A DNA stretch of 64,000 nucleotides. It comes from CAZWRK01 sp964635875 (lineage in GTDB: Bacteria > Pseudomonadota > Gammaproteobacteria > Burkholderiales > Aquaspirillaceae). The position numbers were made by a program, and so were the translations under genes. The first letter of the stretch is position 1. The number at the start of each line of letters is the position of its first letter. The notes below the pieces were generated by a model, which searched no databases, was not told where the DNA came from, and was given only the letters and a program-made list of their open reading frames with translations. The DNA lies in the NCBI GenBank assembly GCA_964635875.1, contig CAZWRK010000004.1, forward strand, positions 1 through 64,000. Direction: 5' to 3'. This document shows, piece after piece, positions 42,813 through 53,470 of this stretch.

Positions 42813-43568
42813 ATGACTTATCGTGATCAAAAATTAATCGTTGGTAATTGGAAGATGCATGGTCGTTTGGCGATGTGCCGCGATTTGGTTTCCAATTTGT
42901 TGGATGCAGCCTCGTGTTGTCATGACAATGTGGTGATTGCGCCGCCTGTACCGTATCTCCATGCTGTGGGCGAGTGGATTAAAGCTTCTCCAATTGGATT
43001 GGCTGCTCAAGACGTGAGTGCGTTTACTGGTGAGGGTGCGCATACGGGAGAGGTTTCTGCTGAGATGTTGGTGGATTTGTCTTGCCGATATGTTTTGATC
43101 GGGCACTCTGAGCGTCGTAAAGAAGCTAAGGAAACCGATGCTCTACTGTCCGAGAAAATCCGTGCCGCATTTAATGCGGGGTTAATCCCGATTGTGTGCT
43201 TGGGAGAGTCTTTGGAGGCGCGCGAATCTGGCCAAGCATTAGATGCAATTGGTGAGCAGCTAAATGGCCTTTCTGTTGTTTTGTCTAATTCAAATCACTT
43301 TTTATTGGCTTATGAGCCCGTTTGGGCGATTGGCACGGGAAAAACTCCTTGTTTGGCAGATATTGAAGAAGTTCATTCTTTTTTAAAAAATCAACTTGCC
43401 AAACTAGGGTGTGATTGTGCTAGTATCTCGGTCCTCTACGGGGGCAGTGTTAAACCCGAAAACGCAGAAGAATTGCTTGGTTCTGAATTAATCGGTGGTC
43501 TTCTTGTTGGCGGTGCTTCCCTTGATGCACGTCTTTTTGAAAAGATTTGTCAGGCTGCAGAAAAGTAG
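42813..43568 (+). CDS. tpiA: Triosephosphate isomerase
   Basis: 251 residues from ATG 42813; the open frame upstream covers the promoter and is rejected. Active-site residues are N12 and K14 (GNWKMHG), H98 (LIGHSERR) and E168 (AYEPVWAIGTG); the phosphate loop SVLYGGSVKPEN near 210-221 and GLLVGGASLD near 231 are intact. It interconverts glyceraldehyde-3-phosphate and dihydroxyacetone phosphate. No clear ribosome-binding site is visible in the AT-rich leader. secG follows after 8 bp. The order tpiA-secG-tRNA-Leu-nuo is conserved in many betaproteobacteria. Confidence 0.97.
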   Translation: MTYRDQKLIVGNWKMHGRLAMCRDLVSNLLDAASCCHDNVVIAPPVPYLHAVGEWIKASPIGLAAQDVSAFTGEGAHTGEVSAEMLVDLSCRYVLIGHSERRKEAKETDALLSEKIRAAFNAGLIPIVCLGESLEARESGQALDAIGEQLNGLSVVLSNSNHFLLAYEPVWAIGTGKTPCLADIEEVHSFLKNQLAKLGCDCASISVLYGGSVKPENAEELLGSELIGGLLVGGASLDARLFEKICQAAEK

Positions 43569-43576
43569 ATAAAATT

Positions 43577-43906
43577 ATGGAAATAATAAAAACGTTAGTG
43601 TGGATTCTGAATTTAGTTTCTGCTCTTACGGTGATTGTTTTGATTTTGATGCAACATGGAAAAGGCGCCGATGCTGGTGCGGCGTTTGGAAGTGGTGCTA
43701 GTTCTGGTTTGTTTGGCTCTGCTGGGTCTGCAAATTTTATGAGTCGTTTTACTGCAGTTGCTGCGGTAATATTTTTCTCTACATGTATCGGATTAACCCT
43801 AATTTCCGGTAGTGGTTCTGGCCTAGGTGTTATGGAGTCAGGTGCCGCTAAAAGCATAGTAGAAAAAAATCAGACTCAGGCTCCGGGTAAAGTGATACCA
43901 GAGTGA
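43577..43906 (+). CDS. secG: Protein-export membrane protein SecG
   Basis: 109 residues from ATG 43577. The first membrane segment covers residues 5-25 (TLVWILNLVSALTVIVLILMQ), then the conserved cytoplasmic loop GKGADAGAAFGSGASSGLFG at about 29-48, then a second membrane segment near 60-80. The hydrophilic C-terminus is Ser/Gly-rich, normal for the family. SecG associates with SecYE and helps SecA-driven export. It lies between tpiA (8 bp) and tRNA-Leu (10 bp), probably in one transcript. Confidence 0.95.
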   Translation: MEIIKTLVWILNLVSALTVIVLILMQHGKGADAGAAFGSGASSGLFGSAGSANFMSRFTAVAAVIFFSTCIGLTLISGSGSGLGVMESGAAKSIVEKNQTQAPGKVIPE

Positions 43907-43916
43907 TGTTTTTAAG

Positions 43917-44001
43917 GCCGACATGGTGAAATTGGTAGACACGCTATCTTGAGGGGGTAGTGGCTTAGGCTGTGTGAGTTCGAGTCTCACTGTCGGCACC
44001 A
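43917..44001 (+). tRNA. tRNA-Leu (GAG)
   Basis: 85 nt. Acceptor stem GCCGACA pairs with TGTCGGC. Anticodon stem CTATC/GGTAG encloses TTGAGGG with GAG at 43951-43953. The long variable arm is of the class II type, the T arm is GTGAG-TTCGAGT-CTCAC and CCA is encoded. It is 10 bp after secG, the same place as leuU after secG in E. coli, and is probably processed from the tpiA-secG transcript. Confidence 0.95.
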
Positions 44002-44005
44002 TAAT

Positions 44006-44064
44006 AATAAGTTGTTGTTCAGCAACTTATTTCTTAACAAAAGGAGGCTATAGCCTCCTTTTTT
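44006..44064 (+). terminator. Tandem hairpins between tRNA-Leu and nuoA
   Basis: The first hairpin, AATAAGTTG (44006-44014) with CAACTTATT (44023-44031), is perfect but AT-rich. The second is a continuous palindrome AAAAGGAGGCTA/TAGCCTCCTTTT (44039-44062) ending in a T run to 44064. The second is a convincing terminator only 17 bp before nuoA. Confidence 0.8.
44012..44040 (+). promoter_or_regulatory. Possible nuo operon promoter inside the tandem hairpins
   Basis: TTGTTG (44012-44017) and TAACAA (44035-44040) are 17 bp apart. Initiation near 44047 would fall in the left arm of the terminator, so nuo transcripts could not form it, while read-through from tRNA-Leu would. A weak sequence match supported by position. 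Confidence 0.35.
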
Positions 44065-44081
44065 CAAGAGGTGAACGGGAA

Positions 44082-44438
44082 ATGCTCAATAACTATTTTC
44101 CGATATTGCTTTTTGTGGTCGTGGGGTTAATGGTTGGTGTGGGGCCTATCGTTATTGGGGCGCTCATTTCAACCTCTCGGCCTGATCCGGAAAAAAACTC
44201 TCCTTATGAGTGCGGCTTCGAAGCGTTTGAAGATGCTCGAATGAAATTCGATGTTCGCTACTATCTGGTTGCTATTCTTTTTATTCTTTTTGATCTTGAG
44301 ATTGCCTTTTTGTTTCCTTGGGCTGTAGTTCTCAAGGAAATCGGTATGTTCGGTTTTGTTGCCATGCTGATCTTCTTGGCCATTCTCGTTGTCGGTTTTA
44401 TTTATGAGTGGAAAAAAGGAGCGCTGGAATGGGAATAG
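44082..44438 (+). CDS. nuoA: NADH-quinone oxidoreductase subunit A
   Basis: 118 residues from ATG 44082 with AGAGG 7-8 bases upstream; the frame opens earlier, across the tRNA, and is rejected. Three membrane segments are present. The conserved loop [30 protein letters not shown] at about 37-66 carries the Cys/Glu region near the quinone channel (ND3 in mitochondria). It starts a complete 14-gene complex I operon. The last 10 bases overlap nuoB. Confidence 0.96.
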   Translation: MLNNYFPILLFVVVGLMVGVGPIVIGALISTSRPDPEKNSPYECGFEAFEDARMKFDVRYYLVAILFILFDLEIAFLFPWAVVLKEIGMFGFVAMLIFLAILVVGFIYEWKKGALEWE

Positions 44439-44905
44439 AAGGCGTACTCGAAAAAGGGTTTGTGACAACAACTGCAGATAAGTTAATTAACTGGAGTCGT
44501 ACAGGTTCTTTGTGGCCGATGACCTTTGGTTTGGCTTGCTGCGCAGTTGAAATGATGCAAGCGGGCGCTGCACGTTACGATCTAGATCGGTTCGGCATCG
44601 TGTTTCGCCCAAGTCCTCGGCAGTCAGACCTAATGATTGTTGCTGGCACCCTCTGTAATAAAATGGCACCTGCCTTGCGCAAGGTTTACGATCAAATGGC
44701 TGAACCCCGCTGGGTGATCTCCATGGGGTCGTGTGCAAATGGTGGTGGCTATTATCACTATTCTTATTCTGTCGTTCGTGGCTGTGACCGTGTGGTGCCC
44801 GTTGATGTTTATGTGCCGGGTTGTCCTCCTACGGCAGAGGCACTGCTTTATGGCATTATTCAGCTTCAGAATAAAATTAAACGTACTTATACCATCGCGC
44901 GCTGA
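44429..44905 (+). CDS. nuoB: NADH-quinone oxidoreductase subunit B
   Basis: 158 residues. Ligands of the terminal [4Fe-4S] cluster N2 are all present: the adjacent pair C37-C38, C102 and C132. It sits at the quinone-reduction site between NuoD and the membrane arm. AAGGAG within the end of nuoA, about 8 bases before ATG 44429, supports the start and translational coupling by a 10-bp overlap. nuoC follows after 11 bp. Confidence 0.97.
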   Translation: MGIEGVLEKGFVTTTADKLINWSRTGSLWPMTFGLACCAVEMMQAGAARYDLDRFGIVFRPSPRQSDLMIVAGTLCNKMAPALRKVYDQMAEPRWVISMGSCANGGGYYHYSYSVVRGCDRVVPVDVYVPGCPPTAEALLYGIIQLQNKIKRTYTIAR

Positions 44906-44916
44906 GGTGACAGTCC

Positions 44917-45504
44917 ATGTCAACCACACTGGAAACATTAAAATCGTCCCTAGAGGCAGCGCTGGGCTCCGGTCTCGTCTCCTCTACGATTTCTTATGGT
45001 GAATTAACACTTGTTTGTCAGGCCTCTTCTATTGTAGAGACCTGTCTTGCCCTTCGAGATCAATTTAAATTTGAGCAGTGTATTGACCTCTGTGGGGTTG
45101 ATTACAGTACATATCAAGACGGGGCGTGGTCTGGCTCTCGTTATGCGGTTGTTGTTCATCTCAATTCTCTTGCTTGTAATGTCCGTCTTCGCGTGCGTTT
45201 CTTTGCTGAAGATGATGGCTTCCCTGTTGTACCTTCATTGATTAATGTTTGGCCTTCTGTCGACTGGTTTGAGCGAGAGGCTTTTGATTTGTTTGGGATT
45301 GTCTTTGATGGCCATCCTGATTTGCGTCGTATTTTGACGGATTATGGTTTTGTTGGTCATCCGTTCCGCAAGGATTTTCCTCTCTCTGGACATGTTGAGA
45401 TGCGTTATGACCCAACTCAAGGCCGTGTGATTTACCAGCCTATAACGATTGAACCTCGCGAGAATACTCCTCGCATAATTCGTGAGGAGAACTACGGTGG
45501 CTGA
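44917..45504 (+). CDS. nuoC: NADH-quinone oxidoreductase subunit C
   Basis: 195 residues, the 30-kDa subunit as a separate protein (not fused to NuoD as in E. coli). The conserved C-terminal motif [42 protein letters not shown] spans about 110-152. It supports the hydrophilic arm next to NuoD and NuoB. The gene overlaps the GTG start of nuoD by 8 bases. Confidence 0.96.
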   Translation: MSTTLETLKSSLEAALGSGLVSSTISYGELTLVCQASSIVETCLALRDQFKFEQCIDLCGVDYSTYQDGAWSGSRYAVVVHLNSLACNVRLRVRFFAEDDGFPVVPSLINVWPSVDWFEREAFDLFGIVFDGHPDLRRILTDYGFVGHPFRKDFPLSGHVEMRYDPTQGRVIYQPITIEPRENTPRIIREENYGG

Positions 45505-46750
45505 GATTCGTAACTTTACGCTCAACTTCGGTCCCCAGCATCCCGCTGCTCATGGTGTGTTGCGACTGGTTCTTGAGATGGATGGCGAAGTGATTGTACG
45601 CGCTGATCCTCATATTGGTCTGTTGCATCGCGGTACGGAGAAGCTTGCTGAGCATAAAACGTTTATCCAGTCCGTGCCGTACATGGATCGGCTGGACTAC
45701 GTTTCGATGATGTGTAATGAGCATGCCTACGTGATGGCGATTGAGAAATTGGCTGGTATTCAAGTGCCGATCCGTGCTCAGTATATTCGTGTCATGTTTG
45801 ATGAAATTACACGTATTCTCAATCATTTGATGTGGATTGGTGCGCACGCGTTAGATATTGGTGCGATGACAGTTTTTCTTTATGCGTTCCGTGAACGTGA
45901 AGATCTGATGGACTGTTATGAAGCCGTTTCTGGTGCGCGTTTGCATGCTGCATATTATCGTCCTGGTGGTGTTTATCGAGACCTGCCGGATACGATGCCG
46001 CAGTATTCTTATTCCAAAATTAAAAGTGCCAAAGAATTGGCGCGCTTGAATGAGCCACGCCAAGGTTCCTTGTTGGACTTTATCGAAGATTTTACGAATC
46101 GCTTCCCTGGCTGCGTCGACGACTACGAGACGCTTCTGACCGAAAATCGGATTTGGAAGCAGCGTACAGTCGGCATTGGTGTGGTGACGCCTGAGCGTGC
46201 TAAGGCACTGGGCTTCTCTGGCCCAATGCTTCGAGGCTCTGGTATTGAATGGGATCTGCGTAAAAAACAGCCATATGAAGTATATGACCGCCTAGATTTT
46301 GATATTCCTGTTGGGGTGAATGGCGATTGTTACGACCGTTATTTGGTTCGTATTGAAGAAATGCGCCAGTCCAATCGCATTATCAAGCAGTGCGTAAAAT
46401 GGTTGCGTGAGAACGCAGGTCCTGTGATTACGGATAATCATAAATTTGCACCACCTAGCCGCGAATCCATGAAGACGAATATGGAGGAGTTGATTCATCA
46501 CTTCAAACTATTCTCTGAAGGTATGCATGTTCCTGAAGGTGAGGCTTATGCTTCGGTTGAACATCCTAAAGGCGAGTTTGGTATTTATTTGGTGTCTGAT
46601 GGTGCTAACAAGCCGTATCGCCTGAAAATTCGTGCGCCTGGTTTTGTTCATCTTGCTTCAATGGGCGAGATGGCTAAAGGGCATATGCTGGCTGATGTGG
46701 TCGCTATTATTGGTACTCAGGATGTGGTGTTTGGGGAGATTGACCGCTGA
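45497..46750 (+). CDS. nuoD: NADH-quinone oxidoreductase subunit D
   Basis: 417 residues from GTG 45497, chosen because GAGGAG lies 6-7 bases upstream and [20 protein letters not shown] matches the family start; an ATG five codons earlier is less likely. The 49-kDa subunit shows [17 protein letters not shown] near 11-27 and [12 protein letters not shown] near 39 (quinone-site His and Tyr region), and ends [14 protein letters not shown]. It shares ancestry with NiFe hydrogenase large subunits and forms the quinone cavity with NuoB. Its TGA stop overlaps the nuoE ATG by one base. Confidence 0.97.
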   Translation: MAEIRNFTLNFGPQHPAAHGVLRLVLEMDGEVIVRADPHIGLLHRGTEKLAEHKTFIQSVPYMDRLDYVSMMCNEHAYVMAIEKLAGIQVPIRAQYIRVMFDEITRILNHLMWIGAHALDIGAMTVFLYAFREREDLMDCYEAVSGARLHAAYYRPGGVYRDLPDTMPQYSYSKIKSAKELARLNEPRQGSLLDFIEDFTNRFPGCVDDYETLLTENRIWKQRTVGIGVVTPERAKALGFSGPMLRGSGIEWDLRKKQPYEVYDRLDFDIPVGVNGDCYDRYLVRIEEMRQSNRIIKQCVKWLRENAGPVITDNHKFAPPSRESMKTNMEELIHHFKLFSEGMHVPEGEAYASVEHPKGEFGIYLVSDGANKPYRLKIRAPGFVHLASMGEMAKGHMLADVVAIIGTQDVVFGEIDR

Positions 46751-47223
46751 TGTTAACTCAAGATTCGCTTACAAAAATTGATCGCGAAGTTGCTAAATAT
46801 CCCCCTGAGCAGAAACGATCTGCTGTTATGGGTGCGCTGCGGATCGCTCAAACAGAGAAAAGTTGGTTGTCTGCAGAAACTATTGAATTTGTTGCGAGCT
46901 ATTTAGGTATTCCTGCCGTAGCAGCTTATGAGGTCGCGACTTTTTATAACATGTATGATCTCAAGCCTGTTGGTCGGTATAAGCTCACTGTGTGCACAAA
47001 TTTGCCTTGTGCTCTGAGTGGTGGGTATGACACGGCTGAATATTTGAAAGAAAAGCTCTCTATTGGTTTTGGTGAAACCACTTCGGACGGGCGCTTCACG
47101 CTTGTAGAGGGTGAGTGCATGGGTGCCTGTGGCGATGCTCCAGTGTTGCTGGTAAATAATCATACGATGTGTAGTTTCATGTCTCGTGAAGCTGTCGACA
47201 AGAAACTGGCGGAGCTTGAATAA
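46750..47223 (+). CDS. nuoE: NADH-quinone oxidoreductase subunit E
   Basis: 157 residues, the 24-kDa thioredoxin-like subunit. The [2Fe-2S] cluster N1a ligands appear as CTNLPC near 83-88 and ECMGAC near 119-124. It lies next to the FMN site in NuoF. It starts within the nuoD stop (TGATG) and its TAA overlaps the nuoF ATG by one base (TAATG), so all three are coupled. Confidence 0.96.
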   Translation: MLTQDSLTKIDREVAKYPPEQKRSAVMGALRIAQTEKSWLSAETIEFVASYLGIPAVAAYEVATFYNMYDLKPVGRYKLTVCTNLPCALSGGYDTAEYLKEKLSIGFGETTSDGRFTLVEGECMGACGDAPVLLVNNHTMCSFMSREAVDKKLAELE

Positions 47224-48518
47224 TGGCTATTTATGAGTCCGGTGTGATTTTTGAAGGTGTTGATACTTCAAGCGCGGATTGCTGGAAAATCGACGCTTAT
47301 ATTAAGCGTGGCGGTTATTCTTCTTTACGCAAAATTATTCAAGAGAGCACCCCCCAGGAAGATGTTATTGCCGAAGTTAAGGGGTCCGGATTAAGAGGGC
47401 GCGGAGGTGCTGGCTTTCCAACAGGCTTAAAGTGGTCTTTTATGCCTCGTAACTTCCCGGGCGATAAATATGTGGTGTGTAACACCGATGAAGGTGAGCC
47501 GGGTACTTTCAAGGACCGCGATATTCTTCGCTACAACCCCCATGCATTGATTGAAGGCATGATTATTGCCGGTTACGCAATGGGTGCGAGACGTGGATAT
47601 AACTATATCCATGGTGAAGTTTTTCAAGAATATGTGCGTTTTGAAGAGGCTCTCGACGAAGCAAGGGCTGCTGGTTTGCTCGGCGAAAATATTCTGGGTA
47701 GTGGTTTCTCTTTCGATCTTTTTGCCCATCATGGTTATGGCGCATACATCTGTGGTGAAGAAACCGCTTTGCTCGAGTCGCTCGAAGGTAAAAAAGGTCA
47801 GCCCCGATTTAAGCCGCCTTTCCCTGCTTCCTTTGGTTTATATGGCAAGCCGACCACCATCAATAACACGGAGTCTTTTGCTTCCGTGCCTTTCATTATG
47901 AAAGACGGTGCAAGTACTTTCCTTGAAAAGGGCAAGCCGAATAATGGTGGTACCAAATTATTCTCGGTTTCTGGTCATGTTAACCGTCCTGGAAACTATG
48001 AAATTCCGTTAGGAACGCCTTTTTCTGTCCTGCTAGAAATGTGTGGTGGCATGCGTGATGGAAAAAAATTAAAAGCGGTTATTCCTGGAGGTTCTTCTGC
48101 GCCAGTTCTTCCTGCAGACATCATGATGGATGTCACTATGGACTATGACAGCATTTCTAAAGCAGGTTCGATGCTCGGTTCTGGTGCTGTGATAGTGATG
48201 AATGAGGATATTTGTATGGTTAAGGCGCTGGATCGCTTGGCCTACTTTTATCATGAAGAATCTTGTGGTCAGTGCACCCCGTGTCGCGAAGGCACAGGGT
48301 GGTTATACCGGGTCATTCACCGAATTGAGAATGGTGAAGGGCGTCCAGAAGATTTGGACCTTTTAGCTTCTGTTGGTAACAACATGGCTGGTCGTACTAT
48401 TTGTGCGTTGGCAGATGCGGCGGTGTTCCCTGTTCGCAGTTTTACCAAGCATTTTCATCATGAGTTCGAGTATCACATCGAACACAAAAAGTGCATGGTC
48501 AACCACAAGTGGTGTTAA
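47223..48518 (+). CDS. nuoF: NADH-quinone oxidoreductase subunit F
   Basis: 431 residues. The NADH/FMN-binding motif [13 protein letters not shown] is at 59-71, followed by [14 protein letters not shown] near 90 and [17 protein letters not shown] near 174-190. Cluster N3 ligands are in [12 protein letters not shown] near 345, with the fourth Cys further on near 390. It is the NADH-oxidising entry point of complex I. It begins in the nuoE stop; nuoG follows after 40 bp with no hairpin in between. Confidence 0.97.
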   Translation: MAIYESGVIFEGVDTSSADCWKIDAYIKRGGYSSLRKIIQESTPQEDVIAEVKGSGLRGRGGAGFPTGLKWSFMPRNFPGDKYVVCNTDEGEPGTFKDRDILRYNPHALIEGMIIAGYAMGARRGYNYIHGEVFQEYVRFEEALDEARAAGLLGENILGSGFSFDLFAHHGYGAYICGEETALLESLEGKKGQPRFKPPFPASFGLYGKPTTINNTESFASVPFIMKDGASTFLEKGKPNNGGTKLFSVSGHVNRPGNYEIPLGTPFSVLLEMCGGMRDGKKLKAVIPGGSSAPVLPADIMMDVTMDYDSISKAGSMLGSGAVIVMNEDICMVKALDRLAYFYHEESCGQCTPCREGTGWLYRVIHRIENGEGRPEDLDLLASVGNNMAGRTICALADAAVFPVRSFTKHFHHEFEYHIEHKKCMVNHKWC

Positions 48519-48558
48519 CCGGCGCGCATTGTCCAGACTTATGAGGTAGCGCATCGCT

Positions 48559-50898
48559 ATGTTAGAAATCGAAATCGACGGCAAAAAGCTTAAAGTGCCT
48601 AGTGGTAGCACCGTTATGGAAGCTGCCCATCAAGTGGGTACTTATATCCCCCATTTTTGCTACCACAAAAAGTTGTCTATTGCAGCTAACTGCCGTATGT
48701 GTTTGGTTGAGGTTGAGAAGGCTCCAAAGCCTCTTCCTGCATGTGCGACACCCGTGACAGATGGCATGAAGGTTTTCACGCACTCGGATTTGGCCTCCAA
48801 AGCTCAAAAAGGCGTGATGGAATTTTTGCTGATTAATCACCCGCTTGATTGCCCTATTTGCGACCAAGGTGGTGAATGTCAGCTTCAAGATCTTGCTGTT
48901 GGTTACGGTAATACCGCCTCTCGCTACCAAGAAGAGAAACGATCTGTTGTGGGTAAAGAAATGAGCGCCCTTGTTTCTGCAGAAGAAATGAGCCGTTGCA
49001 TTCACTGTACCCGTTGTGTCCGGTTTACAGAAGAAATCGGTGGTTATCAAGAGATTGGGATGGCTCATCGTGGTGAGCATTCAGAGATTCTGCCTTTCTT
49101 AAATAAGACGGTTGATTCAGAAATTTCTGGGAATGTGATCGATTTATGTCCGGTCGGCGCGTTGACATCTAAACCATTTCGCTATTCCGCGCGAACATGG
49201 GAGATGTCTCGGCGTAAGTCAGTGAGCCCTCATGATGGCCTGGGCTCGAACTTGGTTGTGCAAGTTAAGCACAACCGCGTTATGCGGGTTTTGCCGCTCG
49301 AAAACGAAGAGATTAATGAGTGCTGGTTATCTGACCGCGACCGCTTCTCCTATGAATCGCTTAACTCCGATTCGCGTTTGACGCGCCCAATGGTCAAACA
49401 AGATGGTCGTTGGATTGAGACAGAGTGGGCTGCTGCATTAGATTACGTTGCCCATGGTTTGAAAGACATTGTTGCAAAAGATGGTGCGGATCAGGTGGCA
49501 TTTCTTGCAAGCCCGGGCTCAACGACAGAAGAATTAGCATTGTTTAAGCAGCTTGCGAATGGGTTGGGTGTTAAAAACACAGATTACCGTACTCGCCGTA
49601 GTGATTTTCGCGCAGACCCTGCTCAGCAGGGGGCGCTTTGGTTGGGTGATTCTATTGTTGGCGTGGCAAACAGAGCTTCAGTCTTGTTATTGGGTTCAAA
49701 CCTGAGAAAAGAGCAGCCATTGCTTGCGTCCCGTCTACGTCAATCTGTCAAAAAAGGGATGGAGCTTAATGTTCTCTCAATGGCGGCAGATGACTTCTTG
49801 TGCGCATTGAATTCTCTGCAATTAGTACATCCAGACCAATTTGTCTCTTCTTTAGCGCAGGTTTTGAAGGGCGTTTGTGAGTTGAAGGGCGTAGAACCGG
49901 CTATCAACTTGGAGGGCGTTGAGGTTTCGGACTTGGCGCGTCGGGTTGCGATTAGTCTCGCGGGCAATGAAAATCCTGCGATCCTTATTGGTGCTCAAGC
50001 TCAACATCATCCTAAATTTTCTGAGATTTTGTCTTTAGCTCAGGCTTTAGCTGCAGTGTGTTCTGGCACTTTTGGTGTGATTGCAGAGGCTGCTAACACT
50101 GTTGCGGGTGAGTTGTTTTTCCGTCCGGAAAAAGGTGCTTTAAATGCGTCTGGCGTCTTTGAGTCGCCGCGTCAAGCGTATGTGTTTTTGAATACTGAGC
50201 TGGATTTTGATACATACAATCCGAACAAGGCACGTTCTGCAGTCAAAAATGCAAAAATGGTTGCTGCGCTCACGGTATTTAAAACCCCTGAACTTCTTGA
50301 GTACGCAGATGTTCTTCTCCCTGTGGCGCCATTTAGTGAAACAGCGGGTTCGTTCATTAACATGGAAGGGCGTTTTCAAGGATTTAATGGTGTTGTCAAA
50401 CCATTGGGCGATGTCCGGCCCGCTTGGAAAGTTCTGCGCGTTTTAGGGAATGTTTTGAATTTAGAGGGTTTTGATTACGAAACCGTAGAGGATGTCCGTC
50501 GTTCATTGGTGGGGCATGTTGATTTTTCATCTAAGCTATCCAATGCAGTGGCGATGCCTGGTCATTTTGAATGTCTGACTGAGCCGCAAGGGCTTGCTCT
50601 GTCTCGTATCGCGGAAGTTCCTCTCTATCAATTTGATGCTCTTTCCCGCCATGCAGAGAGTTTGCAAAAAACGTCAGATGCTAAAGCCCCTATTGCGATG
50701 GTAAATACTTCCGTAATGGCTGCATTAGGTTTGAGTGAAGGCGATTTGGTTGTGGTGAGTCAGGCTGGTGTAGAGATCTCTCTTGTTGTCGGCTTAGACA
50801 ATACGCTTCCCGATGCTGTTGTGCGTTTGGCTGCAGCTCATCCTCTCACCTGTTCCTTGGGTGGTATGTACGATAAAATTGAACTGAAGCGGGGGTAA
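48559..50898 (+). CDS. nuoG: NADH-quinone oxidoreductase subunit G
   Basis: 779 residues. The N-terminal ferredoxin domain has ligands in [15 protein letters not shown] (N1b). A His-Cys3 cluster region [14 protein letters not shown] near 92-105 and [10 protein letters not shown] near 145 (N4, N5) follow. The C-terminal half is a molybdopterin-oxidoreductase-like domain without cofactor. The extra cluster N7, present in E. coli and Thermus, seems absent: no CxxCxxxC stands at the start of the molybdopterin-like domain (around [13 protein letters not shown], residues 216-228). This is the usual state in betaproteobacteria and mitochondria. nuoH starts 2 bp later. Confidence 0.96.
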   Translation: MLEIEIDGKKLKVPSGSTVMEAAHQVGTYIPHFCYHKKLSIAANCRMCLVEVEKAPKPLPACATPVTDGMKVFTHSDLASKAQKGVMEFLLINHPLDCPICDQGGECQLQDLAVGYGNTASRYQEEKRSVVGKEMSALVSAEEMSRCIHCTRCVRFTEEIGGYQEIGMAHRGEHSEILPFLNKTVDSEISGNVIDLCPVGALTSKPFRYSARTWEMSRRKSVSPHDGLGSNLVVQVKHNRVMRVLPLENEEINECWLSDRDRFSYESLNSDSRLTRPMVKQDGRWIETEWAAALDYVAHGLKDIVAKDGADQVAFLASPGSTTEELALFKQLANGLGVKNTDYRTRRSDFRADPAQQGALWLGDSIVGVANRASVLLLGSNLRKEQPLLASRLRQSVKKGMELNVLSMAADDFLCALNSLQLVHPDQFVSSLAQVLKGVCELKGVEPAINLEGVEVSDLARRVAISLAGNENPAILIGAQAQHHPKFSEILSLAQALAAVCSGTFGVIAEAANTVAGELFFRPEKGALNASGVFESPRQAYVFLNTELDFDTYNPNKARSAVKNAKMVAALTVFKTPELLEYADVLLPVAPFSETAGSFINMEGRFQGFNGVVKPLGDVRPAWKVLRVLGNVLNLEGFDYETVEDVRRSLVGHVDFSSKLSNAVAMPGHFECLTEPQGLALSRIAEVPLYQFDALSRHAESLQKTSDAKAPIAMVNTSVMAALGLSEGDLVVVSQAGVEISLVVGLDNTLPDAVVRLAAAHPLTCSLGGMYDKIELKRG

Positions 50899-50900
50899 GG

Positions 50901-51947
50901 ATGGAGTTCCTGCAGGGTATTCTAGGCTTAGACGCGGGGTTGGCCGTTTGGACTCTTTTGAAGATCGTTGCGATTGTGCTGCCTCTTCTAGGGTGTGTTG
51001 CCTACTTGACGCTAGCTGAACGTAAAGTGATTGGCTACATGCAAATCCGTATTGGTCCGAATCGTGTCGGTCCCAAGGGGTTGCTGCAGCCGATTGCTGA
51101 TGCATTGAAGCTTCTCACAAAAGAAATTATTTTTCCTTCAAGGTCAAATAAAGGTCTTTTTATTCTTGCCCCAATTCTTGTGATTGGGCCTGCGTTGGCG
51201 GCGTGGGCGGTCGTCCCTTTTAGTCCCGATTTGGTTTTGGCGAATATTGATGCTTCTCTGCTCTACATCATGGCAATTACATCCATGGGTGTTTATGGCG
51301 TGATTATTGCGGGCTGGTCGTCGAACTCTAAGTATTCTTTCTTAGGGGCCATGCGTTCTGCTGCGCAGATCGTTTCCTATGAAATTGCAATGGGATTTGC
51401 CCTTGTTGGTGTCATTATGGTGTCAGGTTCTTTGAACTTGGTGCAGATTGTGTCTCAACAAGGCGGGGGTATGGGAAATGGTTCTATTCTGTCGTGGAAC
51501 TGGATCCCTTTATTTCCGATGTTTTTGGTTTATCTGATTTCTGGTGTGGCCGAGACGAATCGCGCACCTTTCGATGTCGCTGAAGGCGAGTCCGAAATTG
51601 TTGCAGGCTTTCATGTAGAATACTCTGGTATGGCTTTTGCCGTATTTTTCTTGGCAGAGTATGCCAATATGATTTTGATTGCTGCGCTAACGTCAATTAT
51701 GTTTTTGGGTGGGTGGCTTTCCCCATTCCCCGCGAATATCCCTGTGTTAGGTGCCTCAGGGTTCCATTGGTTGATTGCAAAAACAGCGTTTATCTTGTTC
51801 TCATTCCTTTGGTTTCGTGCAACCTTTCCTCGCTACCGGTATGATCAAATTATGCGATTGGGTTGGAAGGTGTTTATTCCGGTTACGTTGGTATGGTTGG
51901 TGATTCTGGGCGCGTGGATGATGAGTCCGCTCTCGCTGTGGCAATAA
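50901..51947 (+). CDS. nuoH: NADH-quinone oxidoreductase subunit H
   Basis: 348 residues with about eight or nine membrane helices. Conserved segments are [35 protein letters not shown] at about 38-72, which lines the quinone entry channel, [11 protein letters not shown] near 157, and the acidic loop [24 protein letters not shown] near 215-238. It links the hydrophilic arm to the proton-pumping modules. It is 2 bp after nuoG and 21 bp before nuoI. Confidence 0.97.
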   Translation: MEFLQGILGLDAGLAVWTLLKIVAIVLPLLGCVAYLTLAERKVIGYMQIRIGPNRVGPKGLLQPIADALKLLTKEIIFPSRSNKGLFILAPILVIGPALAAWAVVPFSPDLVLANIDASLLYIMAITSMGVYGVIIAGWSSNSKYSFLGAMRSAAQIVSYEIAMGFALVGVIMVSGSLNLVQIVSQQGGGMGNGSILSWNWIPLFPMFLVYLISGVAETNRAPFDVAEGESEIVAGFHVEYSGMAFAVFFLAEYANMILIAALTSIMFLGGWLSPFPANIPVLGASGFHWLIAKTAFILFSFLWFRATFPRYRYDQIMRLGWKVFIPVTLVWLVILGAWMMSPLSLWQ

Positions 51948-51968
51948 ATACGAGGTGGAACTAGGGCA

Positions 51969-52451
51969 ATGTTCAAGAATTTCTTTAAAACCTTTTTGTT
52001 GCTTGAGTTGGTAAAAGGGATGGCCTTAACCGGTCGCCACTTATTTCAACGAAAAATTACAGTTCAGTACCCTGATGAGCGCACGCCATATAGTCCGCGG
52101 TTTCGTGGTTTGCATGCATTGAGACGTTATCCAAATGGCGAAGAGCGCTGTATTGCTTGTAAGTTGTGCGAGGCTGTTTGTCCCGCAATGGCTATTACGA
52201 TCGAGTCTGAAAAGCGTGAGGATGGCACTCGTCGTACAAGTCGTTATGAGATTGACTTAACTAAGTGCATTTTTTGTGGCTTCTGTGAAGAGTCCTGTCC
52301 TGTTGACTCTATTGTAGAGACACATATTTTGGAGTACCACGGCGACAAGCGTGGTGATCTTTACTATACGAAGCCAATGTTGCTTGCTGTGGGTGATAAG
52401 TACGAAGCGGATATTGCTCGTGCCCGCGAGGCTGATGCTAAGTACCGATAG
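51969..52451 (+). CDS. nuoI: NADH-quinone oxidoreductase subunit I
   Basis: 160 residues with two 4Fe-4S ferredoxin motifs, [16 protein letters not shown] near 61-76 and [16 protein letters not shown] near 100-115, forming clusters N6a and N6b. An amphipathic N-terminal helix ([17 protein letters not shown]) lies on the membrane. It relays electrons toward N2. It is followed by nuoJ after 8 bp. Confidence 0.97.
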   Translation: MFKNFFKTFLLLELVKGMALTGRHLFQRKITVQYPDERTPYSPRFRGLHALRRYPNGEERCIACKLCEAVCPAMAITIESEKREDGTRRTSRYEIDLTKCIFCGFCEESCPVDSIVETHILEYHGDKRGDLYYTKPMLLAVGDKYEADIARAREADAKYR

Positions 52452-52459
52452 GGGGAAGC

Positions 52460-53098
52460 ATGTCTTTTCAGGAAATCGTGTTTTATGTACTTTCCGCCAT
52501 TCTGCTATTTTCAGGGTTGCGGGTTGTTACAGCTAAAAACCCAGTGCATGCCGCGCTTTACTTGGTCTTGGCTTTTTTTACTGCAGCTGGTCACTGGTTG
52601 CTTATGCAGGCCGAATTTTTGGCGATTGCGCTGGTTCTAGTGTACGTTGGCGCGGTAATGGTTTTATTTCTTTTCGTTGTGATGATGCTGGATATCAACT
52701 TCGAAAAATTGTACGAAGGTTTTTGGCGACATCTTCCTGTTGCAGGGACCGTAGCCTTGATTATGGTTGCTGAAATGGCCATGGTATTAATGAGCCCGGC
52801 AACGGATTTGGCTTCTTTTGGTGAAATTGCGCCGGTGGCTGCAAATGTTAGTAACGTGAAGCAGTTGGGCTTGCAGATTTATACGACGTATGTCTATCCC
52901 TTTGAGCTCGCTGCCGTATTGCTATTGTTGGCAATCGTTGCTGCTATTGCGCTGACTATGCGTAAACGTAAAGACACTAAATACATTAATCCGGCTGATC
53001 AAGTCTCTATCCAGCGGAAAGATCGGGTTCGTATCGTAAAAATGTCTGCCGAAAAGCCTATTGCTGAGTCCGGTGACAATGATCAACCTGCGGCCTGA
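52460..53098 (+). CDS. nuoJ: NADH-quinone oxidoreductase subunit J
   Basis: 212 residues with five membrane helices. The conserved helix 3 segment ALVLVYVGAVMVLFLFVVMMLDI near 58-80 is typical of ND6/NuoJ, which takes part in the coupling movement near the quinone site. The hydrophilic C-terminus (from about 170) is charged and variable. nuoK follows after 30 bp. Confidence 0.96.
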   Translation: MSFQEIVFYVLSAILLFSGLRVVTAKNPVHAALYLVLAFFTAAGHWLLMQAEFLAIALVLVYVGAVMVLFLFVVMMLDINFEKLYEGFWRHLPVAGTVALIMVAEMAMVLMSPATDLASFGEIAPVAANVSNVKQLGLQIYTTYVYPFELAAVLLLLAIVAAIALTMRKRKDTKYINPADQVSIQRKDRVRIVKMSAEKPIAESGDNDQPAA

Positions 53099-53128
53099 TT
53101 TTTTGGCCGCCTACAACAGGGGAATATA

Positions 53129-53434
53129 GTGCTGACTCTGACGCATTTCCTGGTGCTGGGGGCGATCTTGTTCGCGATCAGCGTGCTGGGTATTTTGCTT
53201 AATCGTAAAAATGTTATCGTGTTATTGATGGCAATCGAGCTTATGCTCCTTGCCGTTAATTACAACTTTATCGCGTTCTCGCAGTATCTCTCCGATACAG
53301 CAGGGCAAATATTTGTTTTCTTCATTCTGACTGTAGCGGCAGCGGAGTCTGCAATCGGCCTAGCTATTTTGGTTGTATTGTTCCGTAACCTAAACACGAT
53401 CAATGTTGAAGACTTGGGCAGCCTCAAGGGCTAA
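53129..53434 (+). CDS. nuoK: NADH-quinone oxidoreductase subunit K
   Basis: 101 residues, three membrane helices. The start codon is GTG at 53129, preceded by AGGGGAA about 8 bases upstream; [28 protein letters not shown] fits the family. Conserved Glu residues in [14 protein letters not shown] near 32-45 and [12 protein letters not shown] near 68-79 belong to the proton path. nuoL starts 36 bp later. Confidence 0.97.
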   Translation: MLTLTHFLVLGAILFAISVLGILLNRKNVIVLLMAIELMLLAVNYNFIAFSQYLSDTAGQIFVFFILTVAAAESAIGLAILVVLFRNLNTINVEDLGSLKG

Positions 53435-53470
53435 AGCAATCACGTCTCACTAGAAGAAGCACGAAAAAGT

